DNA of 64,000 bases from the NCBI GenBank assembly GCA_002364215.1, contig DEXQ01000018.1:427577-491576 (forward strand), read 5' to 3'. Positions 26,147-34,803 of the stretch are shown here, one piece after another. A program made the translations under genes and the position numbers. Source of the stretch: Aequorivita sp. UBA3180. GTDB taxonomy: Bacteria; Bacteroidota; Bacteroidia; Flavobacteriales; Flavobacteriaceae. A model generated the notes under the pieces. That model was given only the letters and a program-made list of their open reading frames with translations. It had not been told where the DNA came from and did no database searches. Numbering within the stretch: the stretch's first letter is position 1; the number at the start of each line of letters is the position of its first letter.

Positions 26147-26211
26147 AAATCAAACCCAAAATACGCACTTTTATCAAAAGAACATTTGACATATCACTTG
26201 CTATCACAATC

Positions 26212-26727
26212 TTGCTAATTTTCGGTTGGTTAATCCTTATATTATTTTTTTTTGCTTTTATCGATACAGGCAAAGGCCTTTTTCTTCAAACACGGGTAGG
26301 GCGGTATGGTAAACTGTTTACTATTTATAAAATCCGAAGTATGCATAATAAAAAAGGAAATATTTCAAATTATGGTAGATTTCTGCGACGTTCCAAGTTG
26401 GATGAGTTGCCACAACTTTTAAATATCATTCTGGGGCAAATGAGTTTTGTAGGGCCACGGCCCGATATACCCGGCTATTATGACCAATTGCAGGGAGAGG
26501 CCCGGAAGCTTCTAAAATTAAAACCTGGGTTTTGCAGTAGGGCTGCACTCAAATATTTTAACGAGGAGTCACTCTTGGCTGCTCAGCAGGATCCGCTGTA
26601 CTATAACGACACCATCATATTTCCTGATAAAGTGCAAATGAATCTTGAATACTATTACCATCAATCTTTTTTAGAAGATTTAAGAATTTTATGGAAGTGT
26701 TTATTGCGTAAAACGGGAGGGATTTGA
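26212..26727 (+). CDS. Second PglC-like sugar transferase, no normal start codon
   Basis: The catalytic domain is complete: FLQTRVGRYGKLFTIYKIRSM, the Asp-Glu pair in KLDELPQLLNIILGQMSFVGPRPDIP, and PGFCSRAALKYFNEE. The usual N-terminus, beginning KRTFDISLAITILLIFGWL, is encoded from about 26155, but no ATG, GTG or TTG occurs in frame between the stop at 26125 and the TTG at 26212. Starting at 26212 removes the first half of the membrane helix. Either a non-standard codon (ATA or ATC near 26161) is used, or the gene lost its start and is decaying. It would duplicate the function of the intact copy at 24821 or add a different first sugar. Confidence 0.7.
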   Translation: MLIFGWLILILFFFAFIDTGKGLFLQTRVGRYGKLFTIYKIRSMHNKKGNISNYGRFLRRSKLDELPQLLNIILGQMSFVGPRPDIPGYYDQLQGEARKLLKLKPGFCSRAALKYFNEESLLAAQQDPLYYNDTIIFPDKVQMNLEYYYHQSFLEDLRILWKCLLRKTGGI

Positions 26728-26876
26728 ATTAAGGATACAAATTACGAGTCAAGATGGTGGAAGTTGAGACAAGCAATAATTATTTAAATTTTGATAGTAA
26801 GCAGTAACCATAAACTATTGTGGAATTGGTTGGTAACTTTATAGCGATAAAGTGCGGGCATACTTCTAAAACTGCT

Positions 26877-26884
26877 TACTTTTG
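26877..26884 (+). promoter_or_regulatory. -7 element before the aminotransferase gene
   Basis: TACTTTTG, 20 bp before the ATG at 26905, at the end of a 177-bp gap that otherwise shows nothing recognisable. Confidence 0.55.
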
Positions 26885-26904
26885 CAAAAAAATTGTAGAC
26901 AGTT

Positions 26905-28044
26905 ATGTCAGAATCAAAAATATACCTTTCTTCTCCCCATATGGGCGGTACAGAGCAATCTTTTGTTAAAGAAGCTTTCGATACTAATTGGATTGCACCT
27001 CTGGGCCCAAATGTAGTAGGTTTTGAAAAAGATTTGGAAAGCTATCTTGGGAATGGAAACCACGTTGCAGCTTTGAGTTCGGGAACCGCAGCATTGCATT
27101 TAGCCTTAATTTTATTGGGAGTGGGTAAAGGTGATGAGGTGATCTGCCAAAGTATGACATTTTCTGCCTCTGCAAACCCCATAGTCTATCAAGGGGCAAC
27201 TCCAATTTTTGTTGATAGCGAACCCGAAACTTGGAACATTTGTCCGAACCATTTGGAGGAAGCTATAAAAGATCGAATTGCAAAGGGTAAAAAACTCAAA
27301 GCAATCATAGCCGTTCATCTTTACGGAATGCCTTACAGAGCTGAAGAAATAAAGAAAATTTCAGAAAAATATGAAATCCCGATAGTTGAGGATAGTGCCG
27401 AAGCATTGGGAAGCAGTTATAAGGGACAAAAATGTGGCACCTTTGGAGATATATCCATCCTATCTTTCAATGGAAACAAAATCATTACAACTTCGGGAGG
27501 AGGTGCTTTGGTATCCCGAAATTTGAAACACAAGGAAAAAGCTATTTTCTTGGCAACGCAAGCAAGGGATGCGGCACCACATTACCAACATTCTGAAATA
27601 GGCTATAATTATAGGTTGAGCAATATTTCAGCAGGCATAGGTCGCGGACAAATGGAGATATTAGACAAGCACGTTGCTTTGCGAAGACAAATGAACGACT
27701 TTTACAAAGACATCTTTAAGAATACAGATGGAGTTAAATTATTCACAGAACCTAACAAAAATTATTTTTCAAACCATTGGCTTTCCTGTGTTCTTGTAGA
27801 TAAAAATGTTTGTGGTTTTTCAAGTGAAGAAATTAGGTTGGCAATGGCAGAAAATAATATTGAGTGCAGACCGTTATGGAAGCCGATGCATTTACAGCCT
27901 GTATTTAAGAATGCTCCATATTTTGGCGGGAAAGTTTCAGAGAATCTATTCGATATCGGCCTTTGTTTACCCTCTGGTTCGAATTTGACAATTAAAGAAA
28001 AAGTTAAGATTAACGATGTTTTAGTGCGTTTCATCGATAATTGA
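26905..28044 (+). CDS. DegT/DnrJ-family sugar aminotransferase, PglE-like
   Basis: 379 residues. A PLP-dependent aminotransferase acting on a UDP-4-keto sugar. Motifs: ALSSGTAALHLALILLG (phosphate-binding region), VEDSAEALGSSYKG (Asp to pyridine N), and SILSFNGNKIITTSGGGALV, where Lys of NGNK is the Schiff-base lysine. Together with the dehydratase downstream and acetyltransferase upstream it fits the PglE step (4-keto to 4-amino). Cytoplasmic. It has its own promoter-like element and ends 67 bp before the dehydratase start. Confidence 0.92.
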   Translation: MSESKIYLSSPHMGGTEQSFVKEAFDTNWIAPLGPNVVGFEKDLESYLGNGNHVAALSSGTAALHLALILLGVGKGDEVICQSMTFSASANPIVYQGATPIFVDSEPETWNICPNHLEEAIKDRIAKGKKLKAIIAVHLYGMPYRAEEIKKISEKYEIPIVEDSAEALGSSYKGQKCGTFGDISILSFNGNKIITTSGGGALVSRNLKHKEKAIFLATQARDAAPHYQHSEIGYNYRLSNISAGIGRGQMEILDKHVALRRQMNDFYKDIFKNTDGVKLFTEPNKNYFSNHWLSCVLVDKNVCGFSSEEIRLAMAENNIECRPLWKPMHLQPVFKNAPYFGGKVSENLFDIGLCLPSGSNLTIKEKVKINDVLVRFIDN

Positions 28045-28046
28045 GG

Positions 28047-28054
28047 TATATTTG
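28047..28054 (+). promoter_or_regulatory. -7 element before the dehydratase gene
   Basis: TATATTTG, right after the aminotransferase stop and 57 bp before the ATG at 28112. Confidence 0.5.
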
Positions 28055-28111
28055 TAGCCCCAAATCGAATGAATCGTGTTTCATAATATTACTCTTTTTT
28101 CAAAAATTATA

Positions 28112-30037
28112 ATGCGAACAAAAAAATTGACCTTTTTAGATCAAAAATATCTTCCGCGTTGGGCTGTGTTTTTATTGGACATTTTTATATGTATCATTTC
28201 TTTCGCCCTAATGTTTTTGATATTGGATGGCACGCCTTTAAATTTTCATTCCACTTGGCCTACTCCTTTTAGGGCGGTTTTTCTTTTATCCATTAATATT
28301 TTCTTTTTCTATGCTTTAAGAACTTATGCAGGGATTGTTCGCCACTCCACATTTACAGATGTCTTTAAAGTAGCGTCTTCTTCTTTTTTAACAGCTATAA
28401 CAGCTGTTATTTTCAACTATATTTACTTTGCCTTCGCAGGGAATAAAATATTCCTTACTACAGGAATTTTACTTTACATGTTTTTTTCCTTCACTTTTAT
28501 GCTTTTCTTCAGAATTGCTGTAAAAGAAGCATATCAATATCTAAAGGCTAGTGCGACTGGAAAGCTAAAGAAAAGAGTAGTGATACTGGGCACGGATGAT
28601 CAAACAATCTCCTTGGGTAAAGCCCTAACTACAGAATCAAACCTTCCATACAAATTGGTGGGCTTTATTACTGAAAACCAAATAAATAAGAGTTTGAAAA
28701 TTCTGAACAAGCCAGTTTTTTCAGTGCCCATAACTACGGAATCCAATGAGTTTACTGAACTTTTGGCTCAGCATAACCTAGATGGAGTTTTAATAGTTAG
28801 CGAATCTCTTAACATTAAAGAAAAAAATCAAATTGTTGAAGCTTGTTTGGCAAATAAGGTTGAAATCTTTAATGTGCCTCTTGTGGAACACTGGAATAGA
28901 AAAGAGGATATTCAAACACAGATAAAACCTATTCAGATTGAAGATCTGCTAGAGCGCTCTCAAATAGCCATGGATGTGGAACTCATAAAAAACGACCTGC
29001 GGGGCAAAACTATCTTAGTTACTGGGGGTGCGGGTTCTATTGGAAGTGAAATTGTAAAACAATTGGCGGCTTTTAAGCCAATGAAAATTGTCATTTTGGA
29101 TAACGCTGAGTCTGCCCTCCATGATATGGAACTTTACATGAATCAGCATCACGAAGGTTTGAGTTTTTCAATCCTATTAGCAGATATAAGAAACCGCGAA
29201 AGGATGGAAATACTTTTTGCAAAATACAAGTTTGACTTGGTTTATCATGCCGCGGCATATAAGCATGTACCTTTAATTGAAAAGAATCCGCACGAAGCAA
29301 TTTATGTGAATATTGGCGGGACTATCAATTTAGCAAATCTCTCAGTAAAGCACAATGTTGATAAATTTGTAATGATTTCTACGGACAAAGCTGTCAACCC
29401 AACAAATGTAATGGGAGCTTCAAAGCGTGCTGCGGAAATGTATGTACAATCACTTCAAAATCACGTTAACAACAATACACGCTTTATCACAACCCGTTTT
29501 GGAAATGTATTGGGTTCCAACGGATCTGTTATTCCTTATTTCAGAAAGCAAATTGCAGCTGGCGGGCCATTAACCGTAACCCATAAAGATATTATTAGAT
29601 ATTTTATGACCATAAGTGAAGCCTGCCAATTGGTGCTACAGGCTGGAACTATGGGTAATGGAGGCGAAATTTACGTTTTTGATATGGGCAAACCTATAAA
29701 AATTCTTGACATGGCGAAACGAATGATTCGTCTTTCGGGATTAAAACCATATGAGGATATTGATATTGAAATCACAGGGCTAAGACCCGGTGAGAAATTA
29801 TACGAAGAATTGTTGAACGACAGTAGTACCTCATTGCCTACCTATCACCCCAAAATTATGGTTTCTAAAGTTCCCGTTGTGGAATATGAGCTAATAGCTG
29901 CCAAGATGCAAGAAATTATTTCTATTTCTGAAAACGGAAAAAGTAAAGAAATAGTAAAAAAGTTAAAAGAATTGATTCCAGAGTTTTTGAGCAAAAATTC
30001 AGAATTTGAAGTTTTGGATGTTCAGAAACACACATAA
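28112..30037 (+). CDS. FlaA1/CapD/PglF-like membrane-bound nucleotide-sugar 4,6-dehydratase
   Basis: About 641 residues. Four N-terminal membrane helices (~10-125) precede a first Rossmann-like region (KKRVVILGTDDQTISLGKAL) and a second SDR domain with GKTILVTGGAGSIGSEI. The active-site region has MISTDKAVNPTNVMGASKR: in FlaA1/PglF enzymes the usual SDR Tyr is replaced by Met, and here the Y-x3-K position indeed reads M-G-A-S-K. It converts UDP-GlcNAc to a 4-keto-6-deoxy sugar, the first step toward bacillosamine or related sugars. A GTG at 28076 is an alternative start, but ATG 28112 (MRTKKLTFLDQKYLPRW) matches the usual N-terminus. Confidence 0.92.
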   Translation: MRTKKLTFLDQKYLPRWAVFLLDIFICIISFALMFLILDGTPLNFHSTWPTPFRAVFLLSINIFFFYALRTYAGIVRHSTFTDVFKVASSSFLTAITAVIFNYIYFAFAGNKIFLTTGILLYMFFSFTFMLFFRIAVKEAYQYLKASATGKLKKRVVILGTDDQTISLGKALTTESNLPYKLVGFITENQINKSLKILNKPVFSVPITTESNEFTELLAQHNLDGVLIVSESLNIKEKNQIVEACLANKVEIFNVPLVEHWNRKEDIQTQIKPIQIEDLLERSQIAMDVELIKNDLRGKTILVTGGAGSIGSEIVKQLAAFKPMKIVILDNAESALHDMELYMNQHHEGLSFSILLADIRNRERMEILFAKYKFDLVYHAAAYKHVPLIEKNPHEAIYVNIGGTINLANLSVKHNVDKFVMISTDKAVNPTNVMGASKRAAEMYVQSLQNHVNNNTRFITTRFGNVLGSNGSVIPYFRKQIAAGGPLTVTHKDIIRYFMTISEACQLVLQAGTMGNGGEIYVFDMGKPIKILDMAKRMIRLSGLKPYEDIDIEITGLRPGEKLYEELLNDSSTSLPTYHPKIMVSKVPVVEYELIAAKMQEIISISENGKSKEIVKKLKELIPEFLSKNSEFEVLDVQKHT

Positions 30038-30096
30038 TCTCGAATTTTCATCCCCAGAGATACTAAATAATCACCTGCTATAATATATGAAGGCCT

Positions 30097-30104
30097 TATA
30101 TTTG
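30097..30104 (+). promoter_or_regulatory. -7 element before the wza-like gene
   Basis: TATATTTG followed by GCGCC, 20 bp before the ATG at 30125. It suggests a separate promoter for the export genes wza-wzc-wzi. Confidence 0.55.
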
Positions 30105-30124
30105 CGCCTTAAAAAATAACTTTA

Positions 30125-30880
30125 ATGAATAAAATTGCAATACTGCTTTTAATCTGTTCAAGTCTTTTTTCTTGTGCTACAAAAAAGGAAATCTTGTATT
30201 TTCAAGATGCTGAAAATCTAAACTTGAAAGAAATTGAAACCTCTTTTGAGCCTATCATTGAGCCCAATGATATTCTTTATATAACCGTATCTTCCATAGA
30301 CGAGGAAGTAGTAAGGCCATTCAAACGCACTATTGGTTCAGAAGGAGCTCCCGTAACAAACAACATACAGTTACAGGGGTATTTAGTGGATGCTGATGGA
30401 GATATTCGTTTTCCAGTTTTGGGTACCCTTTCAGTGATGGGAAAAACAAGAGGTATAGTAGAAGAGGAATTAAAAGCCAAGCTTTCAGAATATATAACGG
30501 ATGTGGTAGTGGATGTACGTATCATCAATTTCAAAATAACGGTAATTGGAGAAGTGAGAAATCCCGGTGTCTTCCGAATTCAGGACGAACGGGTCACCTT
30601 GCCAGAGGCAATTGCCTTGGCAGGAGATTTGACCATAGACGGAAAGCGTACGGAGGTTACGGTTATACGTGAAGAAAATGGTGTGCGTAAAGTAGCCAGG
30701 ATTGACTATACCAGTTCAGACCTTTTTACATCACCTTATTATTTTTTAAAGCAGAACGACATAGTTTACGTTGAGCCTTCGTTAAAAGGAGTCCGCAAAT
30801 CAGGGTTTATTCCTGATGTTCCCGCACTTCTTTCACTTGTAACTGTCGTGCTTAGCACCGTTATTCTTTTAACCCGATAA
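30125..30880 (+). CDS. Wza-type polysaccharide export lipoprotein
   Basis: 251 residues. Signal peptide with lipobox LFSC (Cys at ~17). Poly_export domain ~50-130 (IIEPNDILYITVSSIDEE, GYLVDADGDIRFPVLG), then an SLBB domain (ITVIGEVRNPGVFRI, LPEAIALAGDLTIDGKRTEV). A C-terminal hydrophobic helix (~232-250) fits the outer-membrane alpha-barrel helix of Wza-like proteins. It forms the outer-membrane channel for the polymer, working with the Wzc-like kinase encoded 16 bp downstream. Confidence 0.93.
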   Translation: MNKIAILLLICSSLFSCATKKEILYFQDAENLNLKEIETSFEPIIEPNDILYITVSSIDEEVVRPFKRTIGSEGAPVTNNIQLQGYLVDADGDIRFPVLGTLSVMGKTRGIVEEELKAKLSEYITDVVVDVRIINFKITVIGEVRNPGVFRIQDERVTLPEAIALAGDLTIDGKRTEVTVIREENGVRKVARIDYTSSDLFTSPYYFLKQNDIVYVEPSLKGVRKSGFIPDVPALLSLVTVVLSTVILLTR

Positions 30881-30896
30881 TACCCCGCCAATTGTT

Positions 30897-33284
30897 ATGG
30901 AGGAAAATAGATACAAACGTGAAACCAAAGAATTATCGCTGCGCGAAATAATAGAACAATACACACGCTATTGGTATCTTTTCGTACTTGGTGTAATAAT
31001 TGCCTTGGCGCTCGCATTCGTCTATTTGCGCTACACAACGGCACTCTATCAAACACGTGCTACAATAATTATTAAAGATGAAAAAAGTGCCAGTAGCCCT
31101 ATGGAAATGGCAGCTTTTTCGCAATTCGGGAGTTTTCTTTCACGGTTTAATACGAGCAAGATTGATAACGAGTTGGCAATTTTCAACTCGAAGCGCATTA
31201 TTTCAAAAACCATAAAGGAACTCGGTCTTAACGTTAAATACGAATCGGTTGGCGCAATAAAAACTTCGGAAATATACTCCTATATTCCTTTTAACGTTCA
31301 ATATCAATCTTTTAAGCAAACAGGCAACAAGGTAAATGTTCCAAAATTATACATTGAAGTGCTTTCGTCTACCGAATATACATTGGAAGATGAAGCCCAA
31401 ACATTTGAAGGAACATACAATTTTGGCGAACAAATAGCATTGCCCTTTGGTGAAATAACCATACTTCCCAATCTTGACAATAAAGAATATTTCGAATCCT
31501 TTTTTGACAGAACGGTCGTTGTTACATACCTCCCCATCGAAAATGTGGCGCTGGACTATCAAGGTAGGGTGGTAATCGAGAACGAAATTAAGTCCAGCAA
31601 TGTGCTCGAACTGAGCATGCTTACACCTGTAACCGAAAAAGCTGAGGATTTTCTCGACGAACTTGTTTCGCAATACAACCAAGACGCTATTGCCGATAGA
31701 AATGAAATTGCAAGAAACACTTCTGCATTTATAGATTCCAGACTTGAGATTATTACTAGGGAACTGGATTCGGTAGAAAGAAATAAACAAGTTTTTAAAA
31801 GTGACAACAGGCTGACCGATATTCAGGCCGAGGCACAGATAATACTTGAAAACGCTAGTGAATTCAATAAAAAGCAATTAGATGTAGGAACACAGTTGGA
31901 ACTCTCTAAAACAATGATTGATTATATGGAAAATAGCTCTAATAATGAGCTTTTACCATCTAATATAGGTATTGAAAGTGAAGAAGTGGCAGGGGCAGTT
32001 AATAATTATAACCAGTTAATTCTATATCGCAATAAATTATTACAGAGTTCAACTGAAAAGAACCCTGTAGTTCAAAATGTAGACACGCAAATTGAGCAGA
32101 TGCGTTCCAGTATTCTGAGCAGTTTAAAAAATTCGAGCAATGCTTTAAAAATTGCAATGAAAGATATTAATTATCAGGAATCTACATTAAATTCACGTAT
32201 AGCACAAGTTCCAGCAAAAGAAAAGATTTTTAGAGGTATTGAAAGACAGCAGACTATTAAAGAGCAGCTTTATCTTTTCTTGCTTCAGCAAAGGGAAGAA
32301 GCATCAATTACATTGGCGGCAACATCTCCCAAGGCTAAAGTCGTGGATAATGCATACAGTACAAAAAAACCTGTTTCCCCCAAAAAACCTTTAATATACT
32401 TGGGGGCACTTTTAGCAGGACTTTTGATTCCTTTTATGGGAATTTATGGAGTTAATCTTTTAAATACAAAAGTAGCCTCCCGAAGAGATGTGGAACGCCA
32501 CCTTCCGGCTACTCCAATTATTGGAGAAATCCCAAGAATAAAGCGTAACGAAGCAGATTTAATACAGCTTAACGATCGCAGTATTATGGCTGAGGCCTAT
32601 AGAATATTGCGTACCAATCTTCAGTACCTATTTATTAATAAACTTGAAGAAAACGATAAAGGCAAAACATTGATAGTAACTTCAACCATAAAGGGCGAAG
32701 GAAAAACCTTTGTGGCATTCAACTTGGCATTGACATTGGCACTTACGGGAAAAAAGGTAGTGCTTGTGGGCGCTGATATTCGTAATCCACAATTGCAACG
32801 GTATTTGCCAGAGCATTTAAAAAATAGCAAAGGACTTACAGAATATATTGTATATGACGATATGGAGGTAGAAGATGTTGTGTCCCAAAGTGATTACAAT
32901 GAAAATTTGAGTATTGTTCTCTCTGGTGCCATTCCACCTAACCCTGCTGAATTGTTAATGCAGAAGCGGACCACAACCTTTGTGGAAGAACTTAAAAAAG
33001 AGTTTGATTATATCATTATGGATACTGCGCCATCGATGTTGGTTACAGATACTATTTTGATTAACAAGTTGGCGGATATTACGCTGTACGTAGTGCGTGC
33101 TGGTTATACAGATAAACGTTTGCTCGATTTTCCACAAGATGCAATCGATGATGGCCGATTGGCAAATGTGGCTATTGTTTTGAACAATGTAAATCTGAAC
33201 AATTTTGGCTACGGCAATAAATACGGATATGCCTATGCAAGGGAAGAACGTTCCTTACTGAAAAGGATTTTGAATAAAAACTAG
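30897..33284 (+). CDS. Wzc-type polysaccharide co-polymerase and tyrosine autokinase
   Basis: 795 residues. Wzz domain with first membrane helix ~30-50 (YLFVLGVIIALALAFVYLRY), a long periplasmic coiled region, and second helix ~505-525 with the conserved SPKKPLIYLGALLAG motif. The cytoplasmic BY-kinase domain has Walker A TIKGEGKTFVAFN (~597-609), Walker A' LVGADIRNPQLQ and Walker B DYIIMDTAP. The C-terminal tail has a tyrosine cluster (YGYGNKYGYAYA-like, ~768-782) used for autophosphorylation. It controls chain length and export through Wza. The usual partner phosphatase (Wzb) is not encoded in the window. Confidence 0.94.
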   Translation: MEENRYKRETKELSLREIIEQYTRYWYLFVLGVIIALALAFVYLRYTTALYQTRATIIIKDEKSASSPMEMAAFSQFGSFLSRFNTSKIDNELAIFNSKRIISKTIKELGLNVKYESVGAIKTSEIYSYIPFNVQYQSFKQTGNKVNVPKLYIEVLSSTEYTLEDEAQTFEGTYNFGEQIALPFGEITILPNLDNKEYFESFFDRTVVVTYLPIENVALDYQGRVVIENEIKSSNVLELSMLTPVTEKAEDFLDELVSQYNQDAIADRNEIARNTSAFIDSRLEIITRELDSVERNKQVFKSDNRLTDIQAEAQIILENASEFNKKQLDVGTQLELSKTMIDYMENSSNNELLPSNIGIESEEVAGAVNNYNQLILYRNKLLQSSTEKNPVVQNVDTQIEQMRSSILSSLKNSSNALKIAMKDINYQESTLNSRIAQVPAKEKIFRGIERQQTIKEQLYLFLLQQREEASITLAATSPKAKVVDNAYSTKKPVSPKKPLIYLGALLAGLLIPFMGIYGVNLLNTKVASRRDVERHLPATPIIGEIPRIKRNEADLIQLNDRSIMAEAYRILRTNLQYLFINKLEENDKGKTLIVTSTIKGEGKTFVAFNLALTLALTGKKVVLVGADIRNPQLQRYLPEHLKNSKGLTEYIVYDDMEVEDVVSQSDYNENLSIVLSGAIPPNPAELLMQKRTTTFVEELKKEFDYIIMDTAPSMLVTDTILINKLADITLYVVRAGYTDKRLLDFPQDAIDDGRLANVAIVLNNVNLNNFGYGNKYGYAYAREERSLLKRILNKN

Positions 33285-33294
33285 GTTAATCTCT

Positions 33295-34632
33295 ATGAAA
33301 AACCTCTTTCTAATATTTTTCTTTTTCCCTTTAATGCTGTTTTCACAGGAGTTTGAAATTGGCGGAAGTGTTGAAACTAAAGCTATTTTATCGAGTGAAA
33401 ATGAAAATCCATTTTGGTTCCACACAAATACAAACTATGTTCTTGGTGAACTTACCAATCTATCAGCAACGGCTGAGTTGAAAGCAAGCTTAACGTATTC
33501 AAAATTTAAGTTGAATGCAGGTGCTGCAGTGTATGGAAGGGATGGAGTTGAGAATAATGTACAGCGAAGAGATTTATATCTTCAATTTGAAAATTCATGG
33601 CTTTTAGCCACGGTGGGTCCAAAAAAACAAAAGGAGATGCTTGACGGACTTTCAGCAACAAATCAAAATTTTTTGTGGTCTGGAAATGCTAGACCTTTGC
33701 CTGGCATTCTTCTTGAAGCAAACAATCCTCTTAAAATTTCGAATACTTTCGGATTGGATTGGGGAATTGGTCATTACGAGTTGAATGACAATCGATTTGT
33801 GGATGGTACCCACGTACATTACAAACGATTGGCGTTAATTACAACTTTTAATGAGAATCACAAGCTTACGGCAAAAATTCGACATTATGCGCAATGGGGC
33901 GGAACTTCTCCAGTATACGGAGATTTAAAAGATGAATTCAAAGATTTCTTCAAGATATTTTTTGCAGCGAATTCAACAGAAATTGGTTTGGAAAATGAAA
34001 CTAAAAATGCGATTGGAAACCATTTGGGGTCCTATATGCTTACCTATGAATTCAAAAATAAGTTAGGTGAATTCTCAATATACCATGAGCACCCTTTTGA
34101 AGATGGTTCAGGTACTAGACTAGCAAATTTACCAGATGGCGTTTGGGGAATTTATTTTAAACCGGAAAACCAAAAAATTATTTCTTCCGTTTTATATGAA
34201 TATATTGATACCTCGGACCAAAGTGGAAATAAATCAGTAAGTGGTTTTGATGGATACTTTGGAAACAATCTATATCGCAGTGGTTGGACTTATGAAGAAA
34301 ATATAATTGGTGCACCGTTTATTTTATTCGACAAAAGTATTGTAATTGATGGTGATAATACTGCATTTATAAGTAACCGTTCAAAAGTACACCATTTTGC
34401 TTTGATGGGAGCGTTTAGTAAATTTCAGTGGAAATTAAAAAGCACCTATGCCAAATATCTAGGAACCTATCGAAAACCATTTTTCCCAGAATGGAAATAT
34501 TGGTACAACTACGGCTCGCTTTCCTATAAAAGTGAAAAACTTGGAACATTTACAGTCTTGGGGGGGGCGGATTTCTCAAATATTGCAGATACGCTTATTG
34601 GCGGCGGAATAGCATATTCCTATTCCTTCTAA
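33295..34632 (+). CDS. Wzi-like capsule assembly outer-membrane protein
   Basis: 445 residues. Signal peptide MKNLFLIFFFFPLMLFSQ, cleaved before EFEIGGSV. The rest is a run of amphipathic strands with aromatic girdles, fitting the capsule-assembly Wzi family: an 18-stranded barrel that attaches or organises capsule polymer on the surface (ENPFWFHTN, QNFLWSGNARPLPGILL and a C-terminal aromatic strand IAYSYSF). It lies 10 bp after wzc and is the last export gene. A run of eight G at 34560-34567 lies in the last strands and is potentially slippery. Confidence 0.88.
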   Translation: MKNLFLIFFFFPLMLFSQEFEIGGSVETKAILSSENENPFWFHTNTNYVLGELTNLSATAELKASLTYSKFKLNAGAAVYGRDGVENNVQRRDLYLQFENSWLLATVGPKKQKEMLDGLSATNQNFLWSGNARPLPGILLEANNPLKISNTFGLDWGIGHYELNDNRFVDGTHVHYKRLALITTFNENHKLTAKIRHYAQWGGTSPVYGDLKDEFKDFFKIFFAANSTEIGLENETKNAIGNHLGSYMLTYEFKNKLGEFSIYHEHPFEDGSGTRLANLPDGVWGIYFKPENQKIISSVLYEYIDTSDQSGNKSVSGFDGYFGNNLYRSGWTYEENIIGAPFILFDKSIVIDGDNTAFISNRSKVHHFALMGAFSKFQWKLKSTYAKYLGTYRKPFFPEWKYWYNYGSLSYKSEKLGTFTVLGGADFSNIADTLIGGGIAYSYSF

Positions 34633-34634
34633 AA

Positions 34635-34775
34635 TCAATTTTCTTTTTCTTTCTTCTTAAATAGAAATCCTAAAGGCAGCCAGATAAAAAGAAACAGAAA
34701 CTTTCCTGTTACAAATCCTATTATAGTAATCAATGCGGCTACTATCATTAAGAGTATTTTAATGTTTTTATTCAT
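34635..34775 (-). CDS. Small single-pass or hairpin membrane protein, 46 aa
   Basis: ATG at 34775-34773 opens a 46-codon frame: MNKNIKILLMIVAALITIIG, then FVTGKFLFLFIWLPLGFLF, ending KKKEKEN. Two hydrophobic segments (~6-22, ~24-40) with a basic tail give a clear membrane-protein pattern. It begins 28 bp after the lipoate ligase stop on the same strand, so it is probably cotranscribed. No family recognised. The coding reality is supported by the long uninterrupted hydrophobic pattern and the positive-inside tail. Confidence 0.65.
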   Translation of the reverse strand: MNKNIKILLMIVAALITIIGFVTGKFLFLFIWLPLGFLFKKKEKEN

Positions 34776-34803
34776 TTTGTAATCCTAAAATTGCCGCAAT
34801 GTT

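Noticed and set aside
31347..31877. 176-codon minus-strand open frame in the wzc gene
   Set aside because: Antisense shadow of the Wzz/Wzc periplasmic region; its protein has no recognisable family, and the plus-strand gene is certain.
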